A stretch of 64,000 nt of DNA from Stutzerimonas stutzeri KOS6. GTDB taxonomy: Bacteria > Pseudomonadota > Gammaproteobacteria > Pseudomonadales > Pseudomonadaceae. The notes beneath the pieces are model-generated. The model searched no databases, was not told the DNA's origin, and saw only the letters and a list, made by a program, of their open reading frames with translations. Positions 49,964 through 60,324 of this stretch are shown one piece after another; positions within the stretch are counted from its first letter, which is position 1, and every line of letters starts with the position of its first letter. Both the position numbers and the translations under genes were made by a program. The DNA lies in the NCBI RefSeq assembly GCF_000307775.2, contig NZ_KK020676.1:1989768-2053767 (forward strand), given 5' to 3'.

Positions 49964-49990
49964 GAACTTTCCCGGGCCCACTGGCTCGGA
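49964..49990 (+). promoter_or_regulatory. Candidate AlgU (sigma-22)-type promoter upstream of glgE
   Basis: GAACTT, a 16-bp spacer, and TCGGA match the AlgU/RpoE consensus (GAACTT-N16/17-TCTGA) at 10 of 11 positions. The site lies about 105 bp upstream of the glgE start. AlgU control is plausible because trehalose/glucan genes in Pseudomonas respond to osmotic stress. No other element is evident in the 49758-50094 gap. Confidence 0.5.
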
Positions 49991-50094
49991 AGAAAGAGCC
50001 GACAAAACCGTACCGGTCGCCTCCGAACCGCACGATGACGCACCCAGAGGCGGCTCGGGCAACCCGCACCCTTGCGCCCCCAGGAGCCCGTTCG

Positions 50095-52107
50095 ATGAGC
50101 GATGTACAGCCCAACGCGACGTTTCACCCTCGACTCGAAGACGCCCTGCAGATGCCCCGCATCGCCATAGAAGCCACTCTGCCCGTGGTGGATGGCGGTC
50201 GTTTCGCGGCCAAGGCGATCATCGGCCAGCCGGTCGTCGTCACCAGCAGGATCTTCGCCGATGGGCACGACCAGCTCGCCGCGGCGGTGTGCTGGCGCGA
50301 GAAGGGCGAGAGTAGCTGGTGTCGGGCGCGCTTGAAGCTGCTCGGCAACGATGGCTGGCAGGGCCAGTTCACTCCGACACAGGTGGCAGAGCACGAGTTC
50401 GTCATCGAGGCCTGGTGGGACATCTTCGAAACCTATCGCTACGAGCTGTCGAAGAAACACACCGCTGGCGTGCCGGTGCCGCTGGAGCTGGAAGAAGGCA
50501 GGATGCTGCTGGAGAAGGCCGCCGCCCGCGCCCAGGGCGAGAACCGCGCGACTCTGGAAGATCTGCTGCACCGTCTGGGCACCTCGCACCTGGACGACGA
50601 GCGCGTGTCGCTGCTGCTGGCAGCGGAAACCGCTGCCGCGATGGCGGCGGCCGATCCGCGTGAACACTGCAGCCGCAGCCCGCTGTATCCGCTGGATGTA
50701 GAGCGCCCGCTGGCACAGTTTGCCAGCTGGTACGAGCTGTTCCCGCGCTCGGAAACCGACGATCCCGAGCGTCACGGTACGTTCCGCGACGTGCACAAGC
50801 GGTTGCCGGCCATTCGCGACATGGGCTTCGATGTGCTGTATTTCCCGCCGATTCATCCGATCGGCCGGAAACACCGCAAAGGCCCGAACAACAGTCTGCA
50901 GGCAGGCCCGAACGATCCGGGCAGTCCCTATGCCATCGGCAGCGAAGAAGGCGGCCACGACGCGATTCATCCGCAGCTGGGCACGCTGGACGATTTCCGC
51001 GAGCTGGTTGCAGCCGCCCGCGAGCACGGACTGGAGATCGCCCTCGATTTCGCCATACAGTGCTCGCAGGATCACCCCTGGCTGAAAGAGCATCCGGGCT
51101 GGTTCTCCTGGAGGCCGGACGGCAGCATCAAATACGCGGAAAACCCTCCGAAGAAATACCAGGACATCGTCAACGTCGACTTCTACTCCGAGGACGCCAA
51201 GCCCGATCTCTGGCTGGCCCTGCGCGACGTGGTCTGGCACTGGGTGGAGCAGGGCGTGAAGGTCTTTCGCGTCGACAATCCGCACACCAAGCCGCTGCCG
51301 TTCTGGGAGTGGCTGATCGCCGATATCCGCGAGCGCGACCGCGACGTGATGTTCCTCTCCGAGGCGTTCACTCGCCCCGGCATGATGGCGCGGCTGGGCA
51401 AGATCGGTTACAGCCAGAGCTATACCTACTTCACCTGGCGTAACACCAAGGCCGAGCTCAGCGAGTACCTCACGGAGCTGAACGAGCCGCCGCTGCGCGA
51501 CTGCTACCGCCCCAACTTCTTCGTCAACACGCCGGACATCAACCCGTTCTTCCTGCAGGACTCGGGGCGTGCGGGCTTTCTGATCCGCGCTGCGCTGGCG
51601 ACCATGGGTTCGGGGCTGTGGGGCATGTACTCGGGCTTCGAGCTGTGCGAATCGGCGGCGGTTCCCGGCAAGGAGGAGTACCTGGACTCGGAGAAATACC
51701 AGCTTCGCGTCCGCGACTACCACGCGCCGGGCAACATTGTCGCCGAGATCGCCCAGCTCAACCGCATCCGCCGACAGAACCCGGCGCTGCAGACCCACCT
51801 CGGCTTCAAGGCCTATCTGGCCTGGAACGACAACATCCTCTATTTCGGCAAGCGCACGCCCGACTTGTCGAACTTCATCCTGATCGCCATCAGCCTCGAT
51901 CCGAACAATGCCCAGGAGGCGCATTTCGAATTGCCGCTATGGGAACTCGGCTTGCCCGACGACGCCCATACCCAGGGCGAGGACCTGATGAACGGCCATC
52001 GCTGGACCTGGTACGGCAAGACGCAGTGGATGCGCATCGAGCCCTGGCATCTGCCTTTCGGCATCTGGCGACTGACGGCGCAGCAGCCCGACCCGGACCT
52101 CAAGTAG
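50095..52107 (+). CDS. glgE: Alpha-1,4-glucan:maltose-1-phosphate maltosyltransferase
   Basis: This 670-residue GH13_3 enzyme extends alpha-1,4-glucans with maltose from maltose 1-phosphate. The catalytic nucleophile is D394 in KVFRVDNPHTKPLPFWEW, and the acid/base is E423 in MFLSEAFTRPGMMA, identical in numbering to the well-studied Streptomyces GlgE. An N-terminal beta-rich domain with IAAALPVVDGGRF-like sequence precedes the barrel (YFPPIHPIG, SPYAIGSEEGGHD). The ATG at 50095 was chosen because AGGAG precedes it. It is the first gene of glgE-treS-glgB. Confidence 0.94.
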   Translation: MSDVQPNATFHPRLEDALQMPRIAIEATLPVVDGGRFAAKAIIGQPVVVTSRIFADGHDQLAAAVCWREKGESSWCRARLKLLGNDGWQGQFTPTQVAEHEFVIEAWWDIFETYRYELSKKHTAGVPVPLELEEGRMLLEKAAARAQGENRATLEDLLHRLGTSHLDDERVSLLLAAETAAAMAAADPREHCSRSPLYPLDVERPLAQFASWYELFPRSETDDPERHGTFRDVHKRLPAIRDMGFDVLYFPPIHPIGRKHRKGPNNSLQAGPNDPGSPYAIGSEEGGHDAIHPQLGTLDDFRELVAAAREHGLEIALDFAIQCSQDHPWLKEHPGWFSWRPDGSIKYAENPPKKYQDIVNVDFYSEDAKPDLWLALRDVVWHWVEQGVKVFRVDNPHTKPLPFWEWLIADIRERDRDVMFLSEAFTRPGMMARLGKIGYSQSYTYFTWRNTKAELSEYLTELNEPPLRDCYRPNFFVNTPDINPFFLQDSGRAGFLIRAALATMGSGLWGMYSGFELCESAAVPGKEEYLDSEKYQLRVRDYHAPGNIVAEIAQLNRIRRQNPALQTHLGFKAYLAWNDNILYFGKRTPDLSNFILIAISLDPNNAQEAHFELPLWELGLPDDAHTQGEDLMNGHRWTWYGKTQWMRIEPWHLPFGIWRLTAQQPDPDLK

Positions 52108-52242
52108 ATTCTAGATTAGATACTTAAATCGTTTTTAATCAGAGTGTTAGACGGCTTTTAGAATGTCGTTTCCAGGTTCTATTCATCTTGCCCAGCCCGC
52201 AGTTCAGGTGCGGGCTTACGCACCGCTACAGGAATGAAGAAC

Positions 52243-55200
52243 ATGGCAAAACCGCGCAAACCGGCTGCTTTCATCAAGGATCCGCTCTGGTACAAGGACG
52301 CGGTGGTGTACCAGGTTCATCTGAAATCTTTCTACGACTCGAACAACGATGGCGTCGGCGACTTCGTCGGGCTGATCGAAAAACTGGACTACATCGCCGA
52401 CCTCGGGGTGAACACCATCTGGCTTCTGCCGTTCTACCCCTCGCCGCGGCGCGACGATGGCTATGACATTGCCGATTACCGCGGTGTACATCCCGAATAC
52501 GGCGGCATGGCCGACGCCAGGCGTTTCATCGCCGAGGCGCACAGGCGCGGGCTGCGGGTGATCACCGAACTGGTCATCAACCACACCTCCGACCAGCACC
52601 CGTGGTTCCAACGCGCACGCAAGGCGCGCAAAGGCTCGGCTGCGCGCAACTTCTACGTCTGGTCGGATACCGACGACAAGTACCAGGGCACGCGGATCAT
52701 CTTCCTCGACACCGAGAAATCCAACTGGACCTGGGACCCAGTGGCCAAGCAGTACTTCTGGCACCGCTTCTATTCGCACCAGCCGGATCTCAACTTCGAC
52801 AATCCGCAGGTGATGAAGGCCGTGCTGGCGGTGATGCGCTACTGGCTCGACATGGGCATCGACGGTTTGCGGCTGGACGCGATTCCCTATCTGGTCGAGC
52901 GCGACGGCACCAACAACGAGAACCTGCCGGAAACCCATACGGTGCTCAAGGCGATCCGCGCCGAGATCGACGCCAACTACCCCGACCGCATGCTGCTGGC
53001 CGAGGCCAATCAATGGCCGGAGGACACCCAGCTGTATTTCGGCGGCGAGGATGGCGGGCCGGGGGACGAGTGCCACATGGCCTTCCATTTCCCCTTGATG
53101 CCGCGCATGTACATGGCCATCGCCCAGGAGGACCGCTTTCCGATCACCGACATCCTGCGCCAGACCCCGGACATCCCGGAGAACTGCCAGTGGGCGATCT
53201 TCCTGCGCAACCACGATGAGCTGACGCTGGAGATGGTGACCGACAAGGAGCGCGACTACCTGTGGAACTACTACGCCTCGGACAAGCGCGCGCGTATCAA
53301 CCTCGGCATCCGTCGTCGCCTGGCACCGCTGCTGGAGCGCGACCGTCGGCGTATCGAGCTGCTCAACAGCCTGCTGCTGTCGATGCCCGGCACCCCGGTC
53401 ATCTATTACGGTGACGAGATCGGCATGGGCGACAACATCTTCCTCGGCGATCGCGACGGCGTGCGCACGCCGATGCAGTGGTCGGTAGACCGCAATGGCG
53501 GCTTCTCCCGCGCCGATCCGCCGAATCTGGTATTGCCGCCGGTGATGGATCCGCTCTACGGCTACTACACGATCAACGTCGAGGCCCAGCAGCGCGATCC
53601 GCATTCGCTGCTCAACTGGACGCGGCGGATGTTGACCATCCGCAAGCAGTTCAAGGCGTTCGGCCGTGGCACGCTGAGAATGCTGGCACCGAGCAACCGC
53701 CGCATCCTCGCGTATCTGCGCGAATTCACCGGCGTCAATGGCGAGACCGAAATCATCTTCTGCGTGGCCAATGTGTCCCGTTCGGCCCAGGCGGCGGAGC
53801 TGGAGATGTCGCAATACGCCGGCATGGTGCCGGTCGAGATGGTCGGCGGCAGCGCGTTTCCGCCCATCGGCCAGTTGCCGTATCTGCTGACCCTTCCACC
53901 CTATGGCTTCTACTGGTTCCAGCTCGCGCCCACCAACCAGATGCCCAGCTGGCACCAAGAGCCGGTGGAAACCCTGCCCGATTTCCAGACCCTGGTGCTC
54001 AAGCGACTGGATACCCTGACCGCCGCCAACAGACGCATCCTGGAAACCGAGTCGCTACCGGCCTACCTGCCAAAACGGCGCTGGTTCGCCGCCAAGGACG
54101 TGCCAATCGACTCCGTTCACATCAATTATTGCGTACCTTTTGGCGATCCGAACCGGCCTGTGCTGCTCAGCGAACTGAGCGTGGAATCGGCCGGACGCAG
54201 CGATCTCTATCAGCTACCGCTGGGATTCCTCGACGAAGCGGATTTCGACACCGTGCTGCCGCAACAACTGGCCATGGCGCGCGTGCGGCGCGGCCCGCGA
54301 GTCGGATTGATGACCGATGCGTTCGCCCTCGAGCAGTTCATCAGCGCGGTCATCCAGGGCTTGCGCGATGAGCGCGTGGTGCCCTGCAACGACGGCGAGA
54401 TACGCTTCGTGCCGATGCCGCAACTGGCCGAGCTGCAACTGCCGGCTCATCCTGAAGTGCGTTACATCTCCGCCGAGCAGTCCAACAGCTCGGTGATCGT
54501 CAATAACAGCGTGATGCTCAAATTGCTCCGCCGGGTGGCGCCGGGGGTTCACCCTGAACTGGAAATGGGCGCCTTCCTTACCGCGGGTGGCTTCGCCCAT
54601 ATTTCCGCGATGCTCGGCCAGGTCAGTCGTATCAACAAGCAGGGCGAGCCAGTCGCGCTGATGGTGATCCAGCACTTCCTCGACAGCCAGGGCGACGCCT
54701 GGGAATGGACCCTGAACAACCTCGACCGCGCCGTGCGCGACGAAATTGCCGGTGGCGTATCGCTGCACGAGAACCAGTTCAGCGCGCTCGATGAGCTGCA
54801 GGCCTTCAACCGGCTGCTCGGCCAGCGTCTTGGCGAGATGCATTGTGCTCTCGCCGCGCAGACCGATGACCCGGCCTTCGCCTACGAGAGCACCAGCGAG
54901 GCCAACGCCGAGCAATGGGCGAAGAGCGTCTCCGACCAGCTGGAGCAGGCCCTGGCGCGTCTCGAAGAGCATCGTGCAAGCTTCGAGCGCAAGGACGCCA
55001 CGGCGGTCGGCCAGTTGCTCGAACGTCGCGACGCGCTGCTCGCACAAGTGCAACGTCTGGCTGCTAGAACCCTGGGAGGCCTGCGGACCCGCGTGCATGG
55101 TGACTTGCACCTGGGGCAGGTGCTGGTGGTTCAGGGCGATGCCTATTTCATCGACTTCGAGGGCGAGCCAGCCCGGCCGCTGGATGAACGGCGCGCCAAA

Positions 55201-55569
55201 CATAGTCCGTTCAAGGATGTCTCAGGCCTGTTGCGCTCGTTCGAATACGCCGCGGCCATGACCATTCGCGGAGCACAGATCAGCGACAGCACGGCCGAAG
55301 CGGACCAGGTACGGCAACGCATTGCCGCAAGCTACCGAAGCAGCGCGCGGGAAGCGTTCCTCGAGGCCTATCGCGAGGCGAGCGCGGAACTTGCCCATGC
55401 CTGGCTCAGCGAAGATGGCGCGAATGCTGCACTGTTGCTGTTCAGCCTGGAAAAATGCGCCTACGAGATCGTCTACGAAGCGGAGAACCGCCCAGCCTGG
55501 TTGCCCGTCCCGCTACAGGGACTGCTGGCCCTGGCACAACAGCTTTTCGATGGAGGTTCCAATGAGTGA
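52243..55569 (+). CDS. treS: Trehalose synthase fused to maltokinase (TreS-Pep2)
   Basis: This 1108-residue bifunctional protein interconverts trehalose and maltose (GH13 domain, residues about 15-560), then phosphorylates maltose to maltose 1-phosphate for GlgE (kinase domain about 590-1108). The GH13 catalytic residues are D212 ([10 protein letters not shown]), E254 ([10 protein letters not shown]) and D325 (LRNHDEL). The kinase has [12 protein letters not shown] and [12 protein letters not shown], with the Brenner-type Asp and metal ligands. ATG 52243 has AGGA nine bases upstream; ATG 52234 is too close to it. The fusion is common in Pseudomonas. A 135-bp AT-rich gap separates it from glgE. 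Confidence 0.93.
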   Translation: MAKPRKPAAFIKDPLWYKDAVVYQVHLKSFYDSNNDGVGDFVGLIEKLDYIADLGVNTIWLLPFYPSPRRDDGYDIADYRGVHPEYGGMADARRFIAEAHRRGLRVITELVINHTSDQHPWFQRARKARKGSAARNFYVWSDTDDKYQGTRIIFLDTEKSNWTWDPVAKQYFWHRFYSHQPDLNFDNPQVMKAVLAVMRYWLDMGIDGLRLDAIPYLVERDGTNNENLPETHTVLKAIRAEIDANYPDRMLLAEANQWPEDTQLYFGGEDGGPGDECHMAFHFPLMPRMYMAIAQEDRFPITDILRQTPDIPENCQWAIFLRNHDELTLEMVTDKERDYLWNYYASDKRARINLGIRRRLAPLLERDRRRIELLNSLLLSMPGTPVIYYGDEIGMGDNIFLGDRDGVRTPMQWSVDRNGGFSRADPPNLVLPPVMDPLYGYYTINVEAQQRDPHSLLNWTRRMLTIRKQFKAFGRGTLRMLAPSNRRILAYLREFTGVNGETEIIFCVANVSRSAQAAELEMSQYAGMVPVEMVGGSAFPPIGQLPYLLTLPPYGFYWFQLAPTNQMPSWHQEPVETLPDFQTLVLKRLDTLTAANRRILETESLPAYLPKRRWFAAKDVPIDSVHINYCVPFGDPNRPVLLSELSVESAGRSDLYQLPLGFLDEADFDTVLPQQLAMARVRRGPRVGLMTDAFALEQFISAVIQGLRDERVVPCNDGEIRFVPMPQLAELQLPAHPEVRYISAEQSNSSVIVNNSVMLKLLRRVAPGVHPELEMGAFLTAGGFAHISAMLGQVSRINKQGEPVALMVIQHFLDSQGDAWEWTLNNLDRAVRDEIAGGVSLHENQFSALDELQAFNRLLGQRLGEMHCALAAQTDDPAFAYESTSEANAEQWAKSVSDQLEQALARLEEHRASFERKDATAVGQLLERRDALLAQVQRLAARTLGGLRTRVHGDLHLGQVLVVQGDAYFIDFEGEPARPLDERRAKHSPFKDVSGLLRSFEYAAAMTIRGAQISDSTAEADQVRQRIAASYRSSAREAFLEAYREASAELAHAWLSEDGANAALLLFSLEKCAYEIVYEAENRPAWLPVPLQGLLALAQQLFDGGSNE

Positions 55570-57775
55570 TCGTCCGCTACTGACCATGCCTGGGGAAACC
55601 CTGATGCCCAGCGACGCCGATGTGGACGCCCTGGTGCGCGCCGAGCATGGCAATCCGTTTTCCATACTCGGACCTCATCCGGACGGGGAAGGGATGGTGA
55701 TACGCGCCTACCTGCCCAATGCGCTGGGTGTCGAGGTCCTCGATCGGAGTGAGCAACTGCTGCTGGTGATGGAGCAGGGGCAGGTACCCGGCTTCTTCTT
55801 CACCCGGCTACCCCATGCGCAACCCTACCTGCTGAAGATTCGCTGGGCCGGTGGCGAGCAGATCACCGAAGACCCGTACAGCTTCGGTCCGCAGCTGGGC
55901 GAACTGGACATGCACCTGTTCTCCGAAGGCAACCATCGGCAGATCGGCCGGGTGTTCGGCTCGCAGTTGATCGAGGCTGACGGTGTGCAGGGTGTGCGCT
56001 TCGCGGTCTGGGCACCGAACGCGCGCCGTGTATCGGTGGTCGGCAGTTTCAATGGCTGGGACGGTCGCCGGCATCCGATGCGGCTGCGCTTTCCTTCCGG
56101 GGTGTGGGAGCTTTTCATTCCCCGACTGCAGCCCGGCGACACCTACAAGTACGAGATTCTCGGTCCTCACGGCATCCTGCCGCTGAAGGCCGACCCCGTT
56201 GCGCTGGCCACCGAGCATCCGCCGGGCACCGCGTCCGTCATCGCGCGACCGCTGGATTACCAGTGGAAAGACCAGGCCTGGCTGCAGCGGCGCAGCTCTC
56301 GGCAATCGGTCGACGCACCGATGACCATCTACGAACTGCACGCCGGCTCCTGGCGGCGCGATGGGGGCGATCATGGCCGGTTGTACGACTGGCACGAGCT
56401 GGCCGAGCGACTGATTCCCTATGTCGTGGACCTGGGCTTCACGCATATTGAGCTGATGCCCATCATGGAGCACCCGTTCGGTGGTTCCTGGGGCTACCAG
56501 CTGCTTTCGCAGTTCGCACCCAGCGCGCGCTATGGCAACGCCCATGACTTCGCCGAGTTCGTCGATGCGTGCCACGCCGCTGGCATCGGCGTGATCCTCG
56601 ACTGGGTCCCGGCCCACTTTCCCACCGATGCCCATGGCCTGGGTGAATTCGACGGAACGGCGCTGTACGAGTACGCGCACCCGTTCGAGGGCTTCCACCA
56701 GGATTGGGATACCTACATCTACAACCTCGGCCGTACCGAGGTGCACGGCTTCATGCTGGCCTCGGCGCTGCACTGGCTACGCGAATTCCACGTCGATGCG
56801 CTACGCGTGGATGCCGTGGCTTCGATGCTCTACCGCGACTACTCGCGCCAGGAGGGCGAATGGATTCCCAACCGCCATGGTGGTCGCGAGAATCTCGAGG
56901 CGATCGACTTTCTGCGTCATCTGAATGACGTGGTGGCCACCGAAACACCGGGTGCGCTGGTGATCGCAGAAGAGTCCACCGCATTTCCCGGTGTCAGCAA
57001 GCCCACCAGCGAAGGCGGCCTTGGTTTCTCCTACAAGTGGAACATGGGCTGGATGCATGACTCGCTGAAGTACATCCAGGAAGACCCGATCAACCGGCAA
57101 TATCACCACGACCAGATGACGTTCAGCCTGGTGTATGCCTATTCCGAGCACTTCGTCCTGCCGATTTCCCATGACGAAGTGGTTCACGGAAAGGGGTCGC
57201 TGATCGACAAGATGCCGGGCGATCGCTGGCAGAAGTTCGCCAACCTGCGTGCCTACCTGTCGTTCATGTGGATGCACCCGGGCAAGAAGCTATTGTTCAT
57301 GGGTTGCGAGTTCGGCCAGTGGCGCGAGTGGAGCCATGATCGCGAGCTGGACTGGTATCTGCTCGACGAGCCGGACCATCGCGGCGTACAGAACCTGGTG
57401 CGTGATCTCAATCACCTGTACAGCCGGGAGCCTGCACTGCACGAACTGGACAGCGATCCACGTGGTTTTCAGTGGCTGATCGGCGACGATCGCGCCAACA
57501 GCGTATTCGCCTGGCTGCGCAAGAGCTCCGACGGCCGGCCGCTATTGGTGGTGGCCAACTTCACGCCGGTCGTGCGCGAGGGCTATCGCATCGGTGTCCC
57601 GCTGGATACCCGCTGGCTGGAAGTATTCAACAGCGATGCCGAGTGCTACGGCGGCTCCAACACCGGCAACGGCGGCGGCATGCTTGCCGAGCCGGTGGAG
57701 AGCCACGGCGAGAAGGTCTCGCTGTCGCTGACCCTGCCGCCACTGGGTGTGCTGGTGCTGCGGCCGCAGGTTTAG
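55562..57775 (+). CDS. glgB: 1,4-alpha-glucan branching enzyme
   Basis: This 737-residue enzyme (E. coli GlgB 728 aa) creates alpha-1,6 branches. An N-terminal carbohydrate-binding module ([20 protein letters not shown]) precedes the GH13 barrel with nucleophile D417 ([13 protein letters not shown]) and acid/base E470 ([13 protein letters not shown]). The [16 protein letters not shown] segment is characteristic. It starts within the end of treS (8-bp overlap), with GGAGG at good spacing. It completes a GlgE pathway from trehalose to branched alpha-glucan. Confidence 0.95.
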   Translation: MSDRPLLTMPGETLMPSDADVDALVRAEHGNPFSILGPHPDGEGMVIRAYLPNALGVEVLDRSEQLLLVMEQGQVPGFFFTRLPHAQPYLLKIRWAGGEQITEDPYSFGPQLGELDMHLFSEGNHRQIGRVFGSQLIEADGVQGVRFAVWAPNARRVSVVGSFNGWDGRRHPMRLRFPSGVWELFIPRLQPGDTYKYEILGPHGILPLKADPVALATEHPPGTASVIARPLDYQWKDQAWLQRRSSRQSVDAPMTIYELHAGSWRRDGGDHGRLYDWHELAERLIPYVVDLGFTHIELMPIMEHPFGGSWGYQLLSQFAPSARYGNAHDFAEFVDACHAAGIGVILDWVPAHFPTDAHGLGEFDGTALYEYAHPFEGFHQDWDTYIYNLGRTEVHGFMLASALHWLREFHVDALRVDAVASMLYRDYSRQEGEWIPNRHGGRENLEAIDFLRHLNDVVATETPGALVIAEESTAFPGVSKPTSEGGLGFSYKWNMGWMHDSLKYIQEDPINRQYHHDQMTFSLVYAYSEHFVLPISHDEVVHGKGSLIDKMPGDRWQKFANLRAYLSFMWMHPGKKLLFMGCEFGQWREWSHDRELDWYLLDEPDHRGVQNLVRDLNHLYSREPALHELDSDPRGFQWLIGDDRANSVFAWLRKSSDGRPLLVVANFTPVVREGYRIGVPLDTRWLEVFNSDAECYGGSNTGNGGGMLAEPVESHGEKVSLSLTLPPLGVLVLRPQV

Positions 57776-57787
57776 CAAGATGAGGAG

Positions 57788-57821
57788 AAACGCCACTCGG
57801 GGCAGCCCGGGTGGCGTTTTT
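57788..57821 (+). terminator. Rho-independent terminator of the glgE-treS-glgB cluster
   Basis: AAACGCCAC pairs with GTGGCGTTT, and after one T-G wobble CGGG pairs with CCCG around a GCAG loop, giving a 14-bp stem followed by TT. It starts 13 bp after the glgB stop. Confidence 0.85.
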
Positions 57822-57841
57822 GCTTCTATCGCAGCTCGATC

Positions 57842-58058
57842 GGTGGGCTGAAGCCCACCCTACGGGGAGTCCGCCACGCTGTAGGGTGGGCTTCAGCCCA
57901 CCAGATACCCACCTCGGTAGTCCGCCACGCTGTAGGGTGGGCTTCAGCCCACCAGATGCCCACCTCGGTAGTCCGCCACGTTGTAGGGTGGGCTTCAGCC
58001 CACCAGAGATGCCCACCTCGGTAGTCCGCCACGTTGTAGGGTGGGCTTCAGCCCACCA
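57842..58058. repeat. 51-bp tandem array built on the REP-like palindrome
   Basis: One inverted copy of the GGTGGGC-TTCA-GCCCACC palindrome (57842-57863) is followed by four direct copies at 57881, 57932, 57983 and 58036. They are separated by a nearly identical spacer (GATGCCCACCTCGGTAGTCC then GCCACG), so the unit is about 51 bp (51, 51, 53). Because 51 is a multiple of three, both strands have long open frames with 17-residue repeats; none is likely real. The array sits between the glgB terminator and the ybhN stop. Confidence 0.9.
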
Positions 58059-58078
58059 GGCGTTCAAATTCGGCAAGC

Positions 58079-59086
58079 TCAAGCCGATTCCTGCGAGGCC
58101 GCCTGTTGGGTTTCGGCCTGGTTACCGCTGCGCAGCTTCTTCGCGCGGGCTTCCAGCACGACGTAGACCAGCGTGGCCAGCAGCAGCGGAATCAGGAAGT
58201 AGATCACGCGGTAGCCGATCAGACCGCCGACGATGGCGCCCTTGCTCATGTCGTCGGCGAGCATGGCGACGAACACCGCCTCGATCACTCCCAGCCCGGC
58301 GGGGATGTGGGTGACCACGCCGGCGATGCTGCTGATCAACAGGATGCCCAGTACCTCCGGATAGGCCGCCTGCCGGGACAGCATGAAATACACCACAAGC
58401 GCCATCAGCGACCAGTTCGCCGCACCCAGTACCAGCTGTACCAAAGCCAGGCGCAGGGACGGCAACTGGATTTCATGCTTTCGGATGGTCCAGGAGCGTC
58501 GCTTGGAAAAACCACACAGTCCCAGGTACACGACGCACACCAATAACAGCCCGAAGCCCAGGAAGCGCAGGGCGGTGAAGCCGATTTCCCAGTTCGCTGG
58601 CGGTGTGACCCAGCCCATGGCGAAGATCAGCCCGGCCAGCCACATGTAGCCCAGCCAGTTGGTCAGCAGGCTCAGGGTGAAGACCCGGGTTATCTGCGAT
58701 GGACGCAAGCCGAGGCGCGAATAAAGACGAAAGCGCAGGGCGATGCCGCCAACCCAGGCGCTCAGGTTGAGGTTGAAGGCATAGCAGACGAAGGTCACCG
58801 GCAGAATCTGTCGCATGGGCAGGTCGTGGCGCGCATAGCCCTTGCCCAGCACGTCGAAGAAACAGTAGACGACGTAGCTGCCAAGCGCCGCCGCACCGGC
58901 CATCCACAGGGTTTCGGCGCGGTAGTTGCGCAGGGTGCTAAAGACCTCCTGCCAGTCCAGATTGCGTGCCAGCCCGACCAGCAGGCCGGCAACGAGGATG
59001 AAGAAGACGTAGGTCAGTATCTTCTTGATCAGCGGCCAGCGCCGCCGCCAGCCGCTCTTTGCCTCGCCTTGGGTCGTATGGCTCAT
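58079..59086 (-). CDS. ybhN: YbhN-like integral membrane protein (UPF0104/LPG synthase TM family)
   Basis: This 335-residue protein has about eight membrane helices (KKILTYVFFILVAGLLVGLA onward) and resembles the membrane domain of lysylphosphatidylglycerol synthases (AGLGVIEAVFVAM and the AFNLNLSAWVGGIALRFRLY motif), without the soluble catalytic domain. In E. coli, ybhN lies with clsB (ybhO) and ybhP. Its function is unknown. The start at 59086 overlaps the clsB stop (ATGA). The C-terminus is polar. Confidence 0.87.
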   Translation of the reverse strand: MSHTTQGEAKSGWRRRWPLIKKILTYVFFILVAGLLVGLARNLDWQEVFSTLRNYRAETLWMAGAAALGSYVVYCFFDVLGKGYARHDLPMRQILPVTFVCYAFNLNLSAWVGGIALRFRLYSRLGLRPSQITRVFTLSLLTNWLGYMWLAGLIFAMGWVTPPANWEIGFTALRFLGFGLLLVCVVYLGLCGFSKRRSWTIRKHEIQLPSLRLALVQLVLGAANWSLMALVVYFMLSRQAAYPEVLGILLISSIAGVVTHIPAGLGVIEAVFVAMLADDMSKGAIVGGLIGYRVIYFLIPLLLATLVYVVLEARAKKLRSGNQAETQQAASQESA

Positions 59087-60324
59087 CGTTGTTCTCGCTG
59101 CAGGGGGGCGGGCACCGGGTCCAGTGGCGGGCTCTCGGGTTCGAGCAACTCCAGACGTGGCTTGTGGGTGGGAAACAGATCCACCAGGCCGGGGAAATGA
59201 CGCAGGAAGTGGAAGATCAGGAAGGCCAGCGGCGCCCGCCACCAGAAGCCGCGGATGATCCGCTCAAGCGGGATGCGCCGGCAGTCGGTCTGCAGCAGAT
59301 GATCGAGGCGCTCGTGCAGGTGGCGGTTGAACAGGTGATCACGAATGATCAGGTTGGCCTCCAGGTTGAGCGACAGGCTCAGCGGGTCGAGGTTGCTCGA
59401 GCCAACCGTCGACCATTCGTAGTCGGCCAGCGCGACCTTGCCGTGCAGCGGCCGGCGACAGTATTCGTGGATCTCCACGCCGTCGCGCATCAGGTAGTTG
59501 TAGAGCATGCGTGCGCCGAACTTGGCGATGGGCATGTCCGGTTCGCCCTGGAGGATCAGCCTTACCCGTACTCCGCGCCGTGCGGCGTTACGGATTTCCC
59601 GCAGTACGCGATAGCCGGGGAAGAAATAGGCGTTTGCAATCAATAGCCTGGAGCGTGCATCTCGAATGGCTTGCAAGTAATGCTGCTCGATGTCGTTGCG
59701 GTGCTGGTCATTGTCCCGGGTAACGAACAATGCCCGCGCCTCGCCGCGGCTTATGCCGCCATAGCCCGGCGTAGGCTGCCGCAGGCGCCGCCGCCACCAG
59801 CGTTGCGGTGGCCTGTCCGGTGCGATCTGGCTCAGGGCGAAATGATGGATGTCGCGTACCACCGGCCCTTCGACCTGCAGGGCATAGTCCTGCTTGGCAG
59901 CCGGGCCGAAGTCGCTCAGATGATCGGCGGAGAAATTGATTCCGCCGATGAAGGCGGTTTCACCATCGACCACGACGATCTTGCGGTGCATGCGGCGGAA
60001 CACGTTCAGCCGCCGGCCGAGCAACCGCTTACCCGGGTCGAACATGTGGATACGCACGCCGACACGGGTCATGTTCGTGACGAACTCACCGCACAGGTCG
60101 GCCGAGCCGTAGCCGTCGACGGTAACATCGACGCTGGCGCCGTTCTCGGCGGCCGCGATCAGCGCCTTCTGCAATTCGGTGCCGACCTTGTCCTGGAACA
60201 GGATGAAGGTTTCCAGAAGCACCTCTTTCCTGGCCAGGGCGATGGCCTCGAATACGCGAGGAAAGAATTCCTCGCCGTTTTCCAGCAACTGAAGGCGATT
60301 GCCGTCTCTCCAGTGGTAACTCAT
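59083..60324 (-). CDS. clsB: Cardiolipin synthase B
   Basis: This 413-residue phospholipase-D family enzyme (E. coli ClsB 413 aa) carries two HKD motifs: HRKIVVVDGETAFIGG (H113) and HGKVALADYEWSTVGSSNLD (H294). It makes cardiolipin from phosphatidylglycerol or from PE plus PG. There is no N-terminal membrane anchor, only a C-terminal hydrophobic patch (APLAFLIFHFLRHFPGLVDL), consistent with ClsB. It overlaps both ybhP and ybhN by 4 bp. Confidence 0.92.
   Translation of the reverse strand: MSYHWRDGNRLQLLENGEEFFPRVFEAIALARKEVLLETFILFQDKVGTELQKALIAAAENGASVDVTVDGYGSADLCGEFVTNMTRVGVRIHMFDPGKRLLGRRLNVFRRMHRKIVVVDGETAFIGGINFSADHLSDFGPAAKQDYALQVEGPVVRDIHHFALSQIAPDRPPQRWWRRRLRQPTPGYGGISRGEARALFVTRDNDQHRNDIEQHYLQAIRDARSRLLIANAYFFPGYRVLREIRNAARRGVRVRLILQGEPDMPIAKFGARMLYNYLMRDGVEIHEYCRRPLHGKVALADYEWSTVGSSNLDPLSLSLNLEANLIIRDHLFNRHLHERLDHLLQTDCRRIPLERIIRGFWWRAPLAFLIFHFLRHFPGLVDLFPTHKPRLELLEPESPPLDPVPAPLQREQR

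Noticed and set aside
57881..58058. CRISPR-like repeat-spacer array
   Set aside because: The spacers are nearly identical to one another and the repeat is a REP-like palindrome found elsewhere singly. There are no cas genes.
57627..58314. Open frames on both strands with 17-residue repeats (GGLKPTL / VGFSPP-like)
   Set aside because: They result from the 51-bp tandem DNA repeat, whose period is a multiple of three. They have no ribosome sites and cross glgB and ybhN.
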